Positions 41,895 to 49,444 of a stretch of 64,000 bases of DNA are shown here, one piece after another; the first letter of the stretch is position 1; the number at the start of each line of letters is the position of its first letter. Location: positions 127,078-191,077 of the forward strand of contig CAJTPW010000004.1 of the NCBI GenBank assembly GCA_910578465.1, written 5' to 3'. The position numbers and the translations under genes are program-made. The stretch comes from an uncultured Vampirovibrio sp. Lineage in GTDB: Bacteria; Cyanobacteriota; Vampirovibrionia; Gastranaerophilales; Gastranaerophilaceae. The notes under the pieces were generated by a model. The model was not told where the DNA came from and ran no database searches. It worked only from the letters and a program-made list of their open reading frames with translations.

Positions 41895-42554
41895 ATGATT
41901 GGTGCCGTTAATGGTGTTTCATACAGGTCGTACAGGGGTTTATCTTTTGGCGCCGCTTTGGAAGAAAAAACGAAAGCCGCAGGAAAAGCTGCCTCAAGTG
42001 AACCTTCTTCAAAGCTTCCTGATAATTTTTATACAAATATAAGCAAAAATTCTACCAACAATGTAATAAGACGTGCTCTTTTCAAATCCAAGGGAAGGGA
42101 AGAAAAGGACGGAAAATTAACATTTGCCTCAGGCATAGCGCTTGGAACGGGGCTTATTCTTTTTGGTCCATCCTCCTTTTTTGCTGTATTAAAGGCTCCA
42201 AAAGATATTAAGCTTGCTTTTTTAAAACATGCTTTGCTGCCTTCAAATATGTTGAAGAATTTTCCCTTAACAGCAAGTGCTCTTCTTATGCTTGCAGGGA
42301 TTGGAATTAATATGTATAATAACTTCGACGCCAAAAGAACGGCAAAACAAAGGGGCATAAAGAACGAAAAACAGCCTGTTACATCACCCGAACTGCAAAG
42401 GCTCCAAAAAGAAACAAAAGAACTTGCAAAAAAGCAAAGTGATGAACTTGGCAGGCTTTATTCCGCAGAATATGATGCAAATTTGGCTGTCTACCAAAAG
42501 GTTTTGGCAAATGCGCCAATGAAATATATGTCATTTAAAAAACCTGCAGTATAA
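41895..42554 (+). CDS. Leader-motif membrane protein of unknown function
   Basis: The 219-residue product starts MIGAVNGVSYRSYRGLSFGA, a leader related to the SFKG group. It has two hydrophobic segments (about residues 74-95 and 118-140) and a charged coiled-coil-like C-terminus (ELQRLQKETKELAKKQSDEL). No family recognised. The ATG at 41895 has GGGAGG seven bases upstream; a TTG five codons earlier overlaps that site and is less likely. It lies 97 bases downstream of repeat element copy 2. Confidence 0.65.
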   Translation: MIGAVNGVSYRSYRGLSFGAALEEKTKAAGKAASSEPSSKLPDNFYTNISKNSTNNVIRRALFKSKGREEKDGKLTFASGIALGTGLILFGPSSFFAVLKAPKDIKLAFLKHALLPSNMLKNFPLTASALLMLAGIGINMYNNFDAKRTAKQRGIKNEKQPVTSPELQRLQKETKELAKKQSDELGRLYSAEYDANLAVYQKVLANAPMKYMSFKKPAV

Positions 42555-42566
42555 TAAACTGCAGGT
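42542..42566. terminator. Hairpin across the stop of the 41895 gene
   Basis: A perfect 9-bp inverted repeat ACCTGCAGT / ACTGCAGGT with a 7-base loop spans the stop codon. The T-rich tail is weak, so termination is probable but not certain. Confidence 0.55.
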
Positions 42567-42598
42567 AATTATTTCAAAATTGTTATTTTTTTTAAAAT

Positions 42599-43924
42599 TT
42601 ACCCTGCGTATTTTTTCACAAGTTCGCCCTTGCTTACCATTTTATGGCCCTTAATATAAACATAATCGGGACGTTCTTTGTTTAAAATTGCATTATAATC
42701 TTCACCATCATTGAGCTTGAATACGTTAAAATCCGCGTCTTTACCTTCTTCAAGCGTTCCTATAATGTTATCCAGCCTTAAAATCTTGGCGGGATATTTT
42801 GTTAAATATTGAACAACTTCAAGTGCCGTTAATTCGCCATTATTTACATATTTTACTTCGTTTAAAAGGCTTAAATCCTTGTTGAATGCAAGGCTGTTAG
42901 TACCAAAGCCGAATTTTTTCGGAAAATATTTAAGAACCGTCTCCAAATCAAGCTTTCTGCCGTGCAAATTGTCGCTTACCCTAGGACAATAAACAAAAGA
43001 AGAAGAATGTTCTTTTAAAATTTCAAGATCCTCTTTTGTAAGGTAGTTGCCGTATGTTGCAAGCAACCTTTTATTTATGGCGCCCAGTTCGTCTAAATAT
43101 ACAACAGGGCTTACGCCTTGAATATTCGGTTCAAATTTTTTGTTGCCCGTGAAGCTGTTTAATATATCCACATCGGAAAAACCGAATTTGAGCCAGTCCA
43201 TCTCATCTTTGCTTTCGGCAATACGCACGGTCATTAAAATATTGTTTTTCTTGCAATATTTTACAAGCGTCTTAAAAAGCCTTTTGTGAACGGAGCAAAC
43301 GCTGTGCGGGGCAACACCCACAAAAGTGTTTTCCGATTTTTGTTTTAAAAGTTTGTCAATCTTTTTTTGAATATTTCTGAATTCTTCTTTTGATGAATCG
43401 GGAGAATCCGAGAAAAGTTCAAAGAAAAGATATGTTTTTACAGGAATTTCATTTAAAACATCGAAATATTTACTCTCTTTTGAAAGTTGTGCAACACAGG
43501 TGGTGCCTGAAAGAAGGGAAAGTTCAAGCCCTTTTTTAAAAGAGCGGATTTTTTCTTCCCGCCCGAGGCAGAAGTATTCGCTTAAAAGGTCTGCAAGCCT
43601 GTAGATGAAAGTATCTTTTTTAATCCCTGCGACAAAATAATGTTTTTTAAAGTTCATAAACATTTTTTTAAGAGCATATTTAAACCCCTTTGATTTTATT
43701 TTGCCAACTTCCGTATATTGAAGGTGGTTGTGCAGGTTTATAAACCCCGGGGTAATTATTGAATTTCCAAAATCTTTATTGTGTTTTACTTTGCTGAGGT
43801 CAAATTCGGAGGTTTTAACAATCTCTTGCACCTTTCCTTCATCCACAATCATTGTACAGTCTTCATAAAGGTTTCCGTCTGCCGCAATAATCCACTTTGC
43901 ACTGTAGCTTTTGGATATTTCCAA
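42599..43924 (-). CDS. Amidohydrolase-family protein with missing metal ligands
   Basis: The 441-residue protein is homologous to the MtaD/ATZ-type deaminases (chlorohydrolase family): TPGFINLHNHLQYTE (HxH at about 65 and 67), a VAPHSVCSV motif and the closing DNIIGTLEEGKDADFNVF. However, the His before IAES is Arg (about 234), the His of the LAH(C) motif is Thr (about 290), and the Asp of GTDS is Asn (about 343). These are normally metal and catalytic residues, so deaminase activity is doubtful. It may be a pseudo-enzyme or use a different chemistry. It is monocistronic. Confidence 0.8.
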   Translation of the reverse strand: MEISKSYSAKWIIAADGNLYEDCTMIVDEGKVQEIVKTSEFDLSKVKHNKDFGNSIITPGFINLHNHLQYTEVGKIKSKGFKYALKKMFMNFKKHYFVAGIKKDTFIYRLADLLSEYFCLGREEKIRSFKKGLELSLLSGTTCVAQLSKESKYFDVLNEIPVKTYLFFELFSDSPDSSKEEFRNIQKKIDKLLKQKSENTFVGVAPHSVCSVHKRLFKTLVKYCKKNNILMTVRIAESKDEMDWLKFGFSDVDILNSFTGNKKFEPNIQGVSPVVYLDELGAINKRLLATYGNYLTKEDLEILKEHSSSFVYCPRVSDNLHGRKLDLETVLKYFPKKFGFGTNSLAFNKDLSLLNEVKYVNNGELTALEVVQYLTKYPAKILRLDNIIGTLEEGKDADFNVFKLNDGEDYNAILNKERPDYVYIKGHKMVSKGELVKKYAG

Positions 43925-43990
43925 TTTTTTGCTCCTTTTAAAACCTGGTTTTAAGAACTATCTTAATAAATTTTATTAATAATTGCAAAT

Positions 43991-44320
43991 TTATTTATGA
44001 GTTTCGGTATTTTTCAGGTAAAATTCGCCCCATTTTTTCATTTCTAAAATTATCGGAATAATGCTTTCTCCAAGCTCTGAAAGTTTATATTCAACCCTTG
44101 GCGGAACAACAGGATATACTTTCCTTTCGACAAGTTTATCCGCTTCAAGCCCGCGAAGCTGTGAAATAAGCATCTTTGGGGTTATTCCTTTTAAAATTTT
44201 TTGTAGCTCTCCGTATCTTAAAACTTTTTTATTATAAAGATACCAGAGTATTAAAACTTTATATTTTCCCCCGATTAAACCAAGAGTTGTTTCTACGGGG
44301 CAGTGAAATTTTTCTGCCAT
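43991..44320 (-). CDS. HxlR-family transcriptional regulator
   Basis: The 109-residue winged-helix protein starts MAEKFHCPVETTLGLIGGKYKVLILWYL, with the conserved Cys of redox-sensing HxlR/YodB-type regulators near residue 7. Then come RYGELQKILKGITPKMLISQLRGLE and the wing YKLSELGESIIPIILEMKKWGEF. The start at 44320 matches the family; the open frame upstream is low-complexity and not part of it. It is divergent from a flavoprotein gene, the usual arrangement for this family's targets. Confidence 0.9.
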   Translation of the reverse strand: MAEKFHCPVETTLGLIGGKYKVLILWYLYNKKVLRYGELQKILKGITPKMLISQLRGLEADKLVERKVYPVVPPRVEYKLSELGESIIPIILEMKKWGEFYLKNTETHK

Positions 44321-44368
44321 TTTTGTGTGCTGTCTTAATTCTATATTTTTATATAGTATATCACAAAA

Positions 44369-44380
44369 AAGTAAATACTT
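44369..44380. promoter_or_regulatory. Candidate HxlR operator
   Basis: AAGTA-AA-TACTT, a 5+5 inverted repeat, lies in the divergent promoter region between the HxlR and flavoprotein genes. It resembles the TACT/AGTA half-sites of known HxlR-family operators. Confidence 0.4.
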
Positions 44381-44439
44381 GTATAAAAGATAAAGATATA
44401 TAAAAATAATAAATACAGATAAAAGGAGAATAAAATAAT

Positions 44440-45102
44440 ATGGCAAAAGAAATTTATATAATAAACGGCGGAAACAGAAAAGATAAAAATACGGATAAAA
44501 TGTGTAAAAGCTTTGCAAAAGGAGTTGAAGAGGCAGGCGGAAAAGCACGGATTATCTATCTTTATGATGTTGATTTTAAAGGGTGCAGAAGCTGTTTTGC
44601 ATGTAAGCTTTTAGGCGGGAAAAACTACGGAAAATGTGCATATCCTGACGGTTTAAAAGAAATTCTCGAAAAAGTTTCATTGGCGGACGGAATTGTTTTT
44701 GCTTCTCCTGTATATTTTGGTGATGTATCAGGTGTAATGAAAATGTTTTTGGAAAGGCTTGTGTTTCCATATATTCTATATGATGAAAATTATACGGCAA
44801 TTGCGCCAAAAAGGCTTGAAACTGCAGTAATATATACAATGAATGTGAATGAAAAAGATTTTGAAACTTATATCGGAAAAGATGATTTGGGGCCGTTAGG
44901 CTTTTTTGAACTTTGGATTGAAAAAGTTTATCAAAAACCGAAAAGAATCTGTGCTTTTAACACATATCAGTTTAGTGATTATAATAAATATTTTTCAAAA
45001 GTCTGGGATGAAAAAGATAAAAGAAAACATAAAGAGGAAGTTTTTCCAAAAGATTTGGAAAGAGCTTATGAAGCGGGAAAAGCCATGGCGTCTTTTGTTT
45101 AA
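44440..45102 (+). CDS. NADPH-dependent FMN reductase / iron-sulfur flavoprotein-like
   Basis: The 220-residue protein has the flavodoxin-like fold: IYIINGGNRKDKNTDKMC (FMN phosphate loop) and IVFASPVYFGDVSGVMKMFLERL. Between them, GCRSCFACKLLGGKNYGKCA offers a Cys cluster that in relatives binds iron-sulfur or carries out thiol chemistry. It is likely controlled by the divergent HxlR regulator and may detoxify quinones or electrophiles. AAGGAG precedes the ATG. Confidence 0.86.
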   Translation: MAKEIYIINGGNRKDKNTDKMCKSFAKGVEEAGGKARIIYLYDVDFKGCRSCFACKLLGGKNYGKCAYPDGLKEILEKVSLADGIVFASPVYFGDVSGVMKMFLERLVFPYILYDENYTAIAPKRLETAVIYTMNVNEKDFETYIGKDDLGPLGFFELWIEKVYQKPKRICAFNTYQFSDYNKYFSKVWDEKDKRKHKEEVFPKDLERAYEAGKAMASFV

Positions 45103-45108
45103 AGATAT

Positions 45109-46533
45109 CTAAGCTTTTTTATCTGTGTTTGGTGTTAATAAATAAGAATTCAGGATGGCGATATTTATCCAGAAAATTATTTGCAGCTGCGGACGATACC
45201 AGACTGTGTCAAAAAGGCCATGTGCCATTGTTGATACTATGCATAAGACGATAGAAAACATAACGATTTTTGTCGTCTGATTTGTATTTTCATCCAAAAA
45301 GATACGTAAAGCTTTGCTTGCAGCGTAGACTACAAAGATAAGGAAAAAAACAAGTGCAAAAATACCGCTTTCAACCGCAACTTCAAGAGGAACGCAATAG
45401 CTTCCAAGCGCGTCAAAACCTGTTTTCATATAAAGCCCGTAAATCTCTCTGAAATTTACGTTTCCAAGGCCTATTCCGAGGAAGGGATTGTCTTTAAACA
45501 TATCAAATGCTGCTTCATAGACATTCATTCTGAATGAAATTGAAGAATCGCCCCTGAAATGGAAGATGGAGATAAAACGTCTTGAAATTGAAGGGGTTAG
45601 AGCAATTGCCGCAATTCCTGCCGCAAAAAACCCAAGAATAAGGTTTTTATAGCGTTTTTTAATGTTTGAAAAGCCGCCGTATACTTTTTTAACATAATAA
45701 TTTATAAGCCAGATTAAAAGTGCAAAGAATGCCAAAAGTCCAAGATATGCGCCTCTGCAGCCTGTGAAAATTATTGCAACCAAATTAAGCATAAAAAGGG
45801 CCGCAAAAAACCACATTTTGATTTTTTCCGTTTTTTCCCCACAATTTTTGTGCCCTTTGTGTTTTCCGTATAATTTTGTAAAAACAAGCATAAAGCAGGC
45901 AAAAACGCTTGAAAGCCCTGTAATTAAGTATCCGCCCAAAAGATTAGGATTTGAAGGGTTTAATGTTCCAAAAGAGCGGGATATAAGCTCATCCTCACTT
46001 GTCATGCGGGACGTATCAACCCATCCTGCAAGTGCTTCCACTCTGTTAAAATGTTGAAATACGGCAACAATGCTCTCATAAGACATTATAATGCTTATAA
46101 GTAACAGCGTCGGGAGAATTTTTCTTTTATTATTCAGAAAAAAATAAACGCTTGAAAAATAAAAAAGAAAATAAACAATGTTTTTCAAAAAACCTTTAAG
46201 GCTCATCATAAAAAGGCTGGAACCCATTAATGATAAGAATATAAAAAGAAAATAAACAATAAAAGCAACATCAAGCTTTGAAATTTTGACTGTTTCACCC
46301 TCTTTAAAAAGCAGCCGAATAAAGTTCAAAGCAAAGAAAATAAGTGCCAATGCGCCAATGACGCCGCTTCCCATAAAGCAGGTCGAAATTACCGTTAAAA
46401 TAAAAACAAGCCAAATTAAAAAATCGATATGGCAAAAAAGCAGGCTGTCTTTCACAAAAACCGCCGCTTTTGAGCTTTGAACCCTGCCCAAAAGGGAATT
46501 AAAACTTTCAAGAAAAAAGCTTTTAGTGAACAT
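45109..46533 (-). CDS. O-antigen ligase / polymerase family membrane protein
   Basis: The 474-residue protein has about ten to twelve membrane helices and the Wzy_C (WaaL) region around RFISIFHFRGDSSISFRMNVYEAAFDMFKDNPFLGIGLGNV, with a large loop near the C-terminus. Members ligate or polymerise surface glycans in the periplasm. It overlaps the DUF4330 gene by 11 bases and is the last gene of the operon with the PfkB-family kinase, implying envelope polysaccharide synthesis. Confidence 0.88.
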   Translation of the reverse strand: MFTKSFFLESFNSLLGRVQSSKAAVFVKDSLLFCHIDFLIWLVFILTVISTCFMGSGVIGALALIFFALNFIRLLFKEGETVKISKLDVAFIVYFLFIFLSLMGSSLFMMSLKGFLKNIVYFLFYFSSVYFFLNNKRKILPTLLLISIIMSYESIVAVFQHFNRVEALAGWVDTSRMTSEDELISRSFGTLNPSNPNLLGGYLITGLSSVFACFMLVFTKLYGKHKGHKNCGEKTEKIKMWFFAALFMLNLVAIIFTGCRGAYLGLLAFFALLIWLINYYVKKVYGGFSNIKKRYKNLILGFFAAGIAAIALTPSISRRFISIFHFRGDSSISFRMNVYEAAFDMFKDNPFLGIGLGNVNFREIYGLYMKTGFDALGSYCVPLEVAVESGIFALVFFLIFVVYAASKALRIFLDENTNQTTKIVMFSIVLCIVSTMAHGLFDTVWYRPQLQIIFWINIAILNSYLLTPNTDKKA

Positions 46534-47098
46534 CCTGATTTTTATTTACCTGTTTTTCAATTTCTTCGTTTATGGTGCCGCCGTCCGCCTTTTTTGAAAG
46601 CGAAATGTTTGACACGATTCCGTTTAACCTGTAATCAACCCCCTCTAATGTTACGGGGAGGCCGATTTTAATCTTGTTTCCGCCGACAACCGCTCCGTCT
46701 TTTGTGATTTTGGCATCATCTTCAACGGTTACAAGGAAATCATAGCTGAAGGGCGATGTTAAATCGTCTACAACCTGATAATTACTGCCTGTTGTGGGTA
46801 AAATTACTTTTTTTCTGTCATAGTTTACATTTACAATCTTTAATTTTGTATACGGAACGTTTCTTATTGTAATAAATGTTTCATCACCTGTTTCAAAGGG
46901 GGAATTGTTGCTTGTTACAACGACATTTCTGAAATATACTTCGATATCAACTTTTGTACTTGCCTCAATCTGGGCAGATGAAGTTGCTCTTTTTCCAAAG
47001 AAAGTAAGCGCACCGACAAGCATTGCAGCCAAAATAACGGCAATAATTATAACATCCAACGGTCTTAATTTTTTAAACAACTTTAAAAACTTTTCCAA
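46523..47098 (-). CDS. DUF4330-domain membrane-anchored protein
   Basis: The 191-residue product starts with LRPLDVIIIAVILAAMLVGAL (one membrane helix) followed by a beta-rich extracytoplasmic domain, the DUF4330 layout known from cyanobacteria and clostridia. Function unknown. The start is a TTG with AAGGAG nine bases upstream. It sits between a heptose-kinase-like gene and an O-antigen ligase-like gene, so a part in envelope glycan export or assembly is plausible. Confidence 0.75.
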   Translation of the reverse strand: MEKFLKLFKKLRPLDVIIIAVILAAMLVGALTFFGKRATSSAQIEASTKVDIEVYFRNVVVTSNNSPFETGDETFITIRNVPYTKLKIVNVNYDRKKVILPTTGSNYQVVDDLTSPFSYDFLVTVEDDAKITKDGAVVGGNKIKIGLPVTLEGVDYRLNGIVSNISLSKKADGGTINEEIEKQVNKNQDVH

Positions 47099-47100
47099 TT

Positions 47101-48138
47101 TTAAATCTCCTTAATATTGTTAAGTTCTGTTTTTAATTCTTCCAAATTTGTAGTATGACAGCCAAACTGCCTGATAACGATGCTTGCGGCTAAATTTCCC
47201 ACAACCATTGCTTCTTTTGCGCTCATTCCCGCGCAAAGTGCAAGCGTAAATGCTGCAACGACAGTATCTCCTGCTCCCGTCACATCAAAAACCTCTTTTT
47301 TATTAAATGCGGGAATTGTTGTCATTAAAGGTTCGCAGGCATGTTCAAAGGATTTGTCACATTGGTTTTCAAAAAGCACCATTCCTTTTTCACCACGTGT
47401 TACAAGCGTATATTTTAAATCAAGTCTTTTTGAAAGTTCTTCGCCTGCTTTTTTTAAAGTTTCTTCATCTTTTATAAAATATCCGAGAAATTTTTCCGTA
47501 TCGGGCTGGTTTGGTGTAATTGCAGTTACGCCTCTGTATCTTTCCATATCTTTTTGAATATCTGCAACGATTATTTTTCCATGGGCTTTAGCGGTTTCAA
47601 TTGCTGTTTTTATAACATTTTCCGTTAAACACCCCAGATGGTAATCGGAAAGTATCACCCCGTCATAAAGCGGTATTGCGCGTTTGATATTTTCAATAAC
47701 TTTTGCCTCAATTTCGGCACTGAGAGACTCTTTTGTCTGCCTGTCAATTCTTACAATCTGCTGGGTTATGCTTTGTGAGCATGACCCAGAAATTCGTGTT
47801 TTGGTCGTTGTTTTGCGGCTTTTGTCTGTCACCATAAAATCTGTATTTATGTTATGCTCGTTTAAAGTTTTGATTAATACGCCGCCATAGTAATCGTCTC
47901 CTAAAACGCCAATTGCTCCTGCTTTTCCTCTGTTTAAAGATGAAATATTGTTTGCAGCGTTGGATGCCGTTCCCAATATTATTTTAGTTTCAGAGTGTTG
48001 CAATATTAAAACAGGAGCTTCGCGTGAAATTCTCTCCGTTTGCCCGAATACCATTTCATCAATCGCAAAATCACCGATGACAAGGATTCTGGGCTCGGTT
48101 AATTTGTTCAAATTTGTTAAAATTTCACTCTTTTTCAT
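47101..48138 (-). CDS. PfkB-family carbohydrate kinase (RfaE1/HldE-N-like)
   Basis: The 345-residue kinase has RILVIGDFAIDEMVFGQTERISREAPVLILQ, the substrate-side pattern of heptose-7-phosphate kinases (HldE N-terminal domain), the PN-type ITPNQPD, and the ATP/anion-hole motif DVTGAGDTVVAAFTLAL with the catalytic Asp. The adenylyltransferase half of HldE is absent. It would supply activated heptose or a related sugar for the adjoining envelope operon. An extended -10 (TGATAGAAT) lies exactly six bases before the ATG, so the mRNA may be leaderless. Confidence 0.87.
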   Translation of the reverse strand: MKKSEILTNLNKLTEPRILVIGDFAIDEMVFGQTERISREAPVLILQHSETKIILGTASNAANNISSLNRGKAGAIGVLGDDYYGGVLIKTLNEHNINTDFMVTDKSRKTTTKTRISGSCSQSITQQIVRIDRQTKESLSAEIEAKVIENIKRAIPLYDGVILSDYHLGCLTENVIKTAIETAKAHGKIIVADIQKDMERYRGVTAITPNQPDTEKFLGYFIKDEETLKKAGEELSKRLDLKYTLVTRGEKGMVLFENQCDKSFEHACEPLMTTIPAFNKKEVFDVTGAGDTVVAAFTLALCAGMSAKEAMVVGNLAASIVIRQFGCHTTNLEELKTELNNIKEI

Positions 48139-48258
48139 AAAAAAATTCTATCACAAAAAATAATTGTGGTATTATTAAATTCTGAAAGATATATCTTGAT
48201 TTATCGCATATTTCTTAAAGCCAAAGCCATCATCAAAGCTATCAGATTGGAGAAAATT

Positions 48259-48924
48259 TTGAAAATTAACAACATAAATGCAAATACTGCCTTTGGCAGG
48301 GTTATTAAGTTTAATGCGCCGAAAGAGCGTGTTGAATTTTCTGAAGATGACAGAAGATTTGGTTCTCTGCGCGATTTGCAAAAGGTTTTAAACAGCGAAA
48401 AAACTGATATTTATACAAAAAATGAAGCAGACAGAATCAAGGGGTTTTTCAAAAATATTCTGGGCGATTATAACGGTCAAAACGGTATAATAATTGCAAA
48501 AGCCCATGGCGATACGGTTATTATTTCGGGTGAAGATGCAAAGACTGTAAAAGCCCTTGAAAAAAAATATGATACTCCCTATAATTCATCCACCTCAAAC
48601 AATCGTGTCGGAAGGAATTCGTGCAAAAACAAGAAAAAAGAAGCAAGGGCCGAAGATATCAAAAAAGCATGTATTGAAATTGCAAGTGAAATTACAAAAA
48701 GAAATGAAAACGGCGAAAATTGCAAACCTGAAACGGAAATAAATCTTTCTTATAAAACCGTTAAAAGAAACGGTATAAAACGCATTGATACTTCAAAATT
48801 CGGCTGGTTTGAATATTCTTCATTTTACTATGTCGGCACACCCAAAAAATATTATGACCATAAAATGGGCCGTCACAATGTTTTGCGCTCTGTGACATAT
48901 GAACAGGATAAACTGGAGCTTTAA
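48259..48924 (+). CDS. Leader-motif protein of unknown function
   Basis: The 221-residue product starts (TTG) MKINNINANTAFGRVIKF, the Asn/Ile leader of the SFKG group. It then has a mixed helical/strand domain rich in Lys/Glu (RFGSLRDLQKVLNSEKTDIY, AKTVKALEKKYDTPYN) and no membrane span. I chose the TTG because GGAG lies six bases upstream; the longer reading to 48166 adds an Ile-rich sequence unlike the group. No family recognised. It is divergent from the PfkB gene. Confidence 0.65.
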   Translation: MKINNINANTAFGRVIKFNAPKERVEFSEDDRRFGSLRDLQKVLNSEKTDIYTKNEADRIKGFFKNILGDYNGQNGIIIAKAHGDTVIISGEDAKTVKALEKKYDTPYNSSTSNNRVGRNSCKNKKKEARAEDIKKACIEIASEITKRNENGENCKPETEINLSYKTVKRNGIKRIDTSKFGWFEYSSFYYVGTPKKYYDHKMGRHNVLRSVTYEQDKLEL

Positions 48925-48936
48925 AGCCCCGTAGTT

Positions 48937-49398
48937 TTAAAGCGTTTTTATCATTTGCATATAGGGAAGCTCTTCATATCCGCTTTTTTTGTAAACTTCG
49001 ATTGCGCGCGCGTTTGAAGGTTCAACTTCAAGCCGAAGCCTTGCTGCTTGGTCTTTGTAGCGGTTTTCTACGAAGTTAAAAAATTCTTTTCCTATTCCGT
49101 ATCCTCGAAATTCGGGCTTTAAATATATGTCTTCAATCCATATGCAAATTCCGCCTGCTTCCGTTGAAAAGCTTTTTGCAACCATTGCATAGCCTGCAGT
49201 TTTTCCGTCTGCTTCAAAAACGAATCCTTCGATGTACGGAGAACCTTCAATACAGGCTCTAATATCGGCAAGAAACGTTTCATCGCTTGCTTTGTGTATT
49301 ACCGCAGGAGAATTATAAAAGTCTTTCATCATATTGAAAACGCAGAGTTTGTCTGTATTTTCAATGTTTCTTATTTTGGTTTTAACAATTGTATTCAT
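48937..49398 (-). CDS. GNAT-family N-acetyltransferase
   Basis: The 153-residue protein has the acetyl-CoA-binding motif A, IEDIYLKPEFRGYGIGKEFFNFV (R/Q-x-x-G-x-G form), and motif B LRLEVEPSNARAIEVYKKSGY. The substrate is unknown. GGGGG precedes the ATG. It is 46 bases after mutS2 on the same strand, so it may be cotranscribed. Confidence 0.9.
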   Translation of the reverse strand: MNTIVKTKIRNIENTDKLCVFNMMKDFYNSPAVIHKASDETFLADIRACIEGSPYIEGFVFEADGKTAGYAMVAKSFSTEAGGICIWIEDIYLKPEFRGYGIGKEFFNFVENRYKDQAARLRLEVEPSNARAIEVYKKSGYEELPYMQMIKTL

Positions 49399-49444
49399 CC
49401 TGCCCCCTTGTTTTTAGGTCTTAATATCTATTATAGCTTGTTTT

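Noticed and set aside
43991..44548. A longer HxlR reading with 76 extra N-terminal residues
   Set aside because: The extra part is Leu/Phe/Tyr-rich from AT-rich DNA, crosses the divergent promoter and overlaps the flavoprotein gene start.
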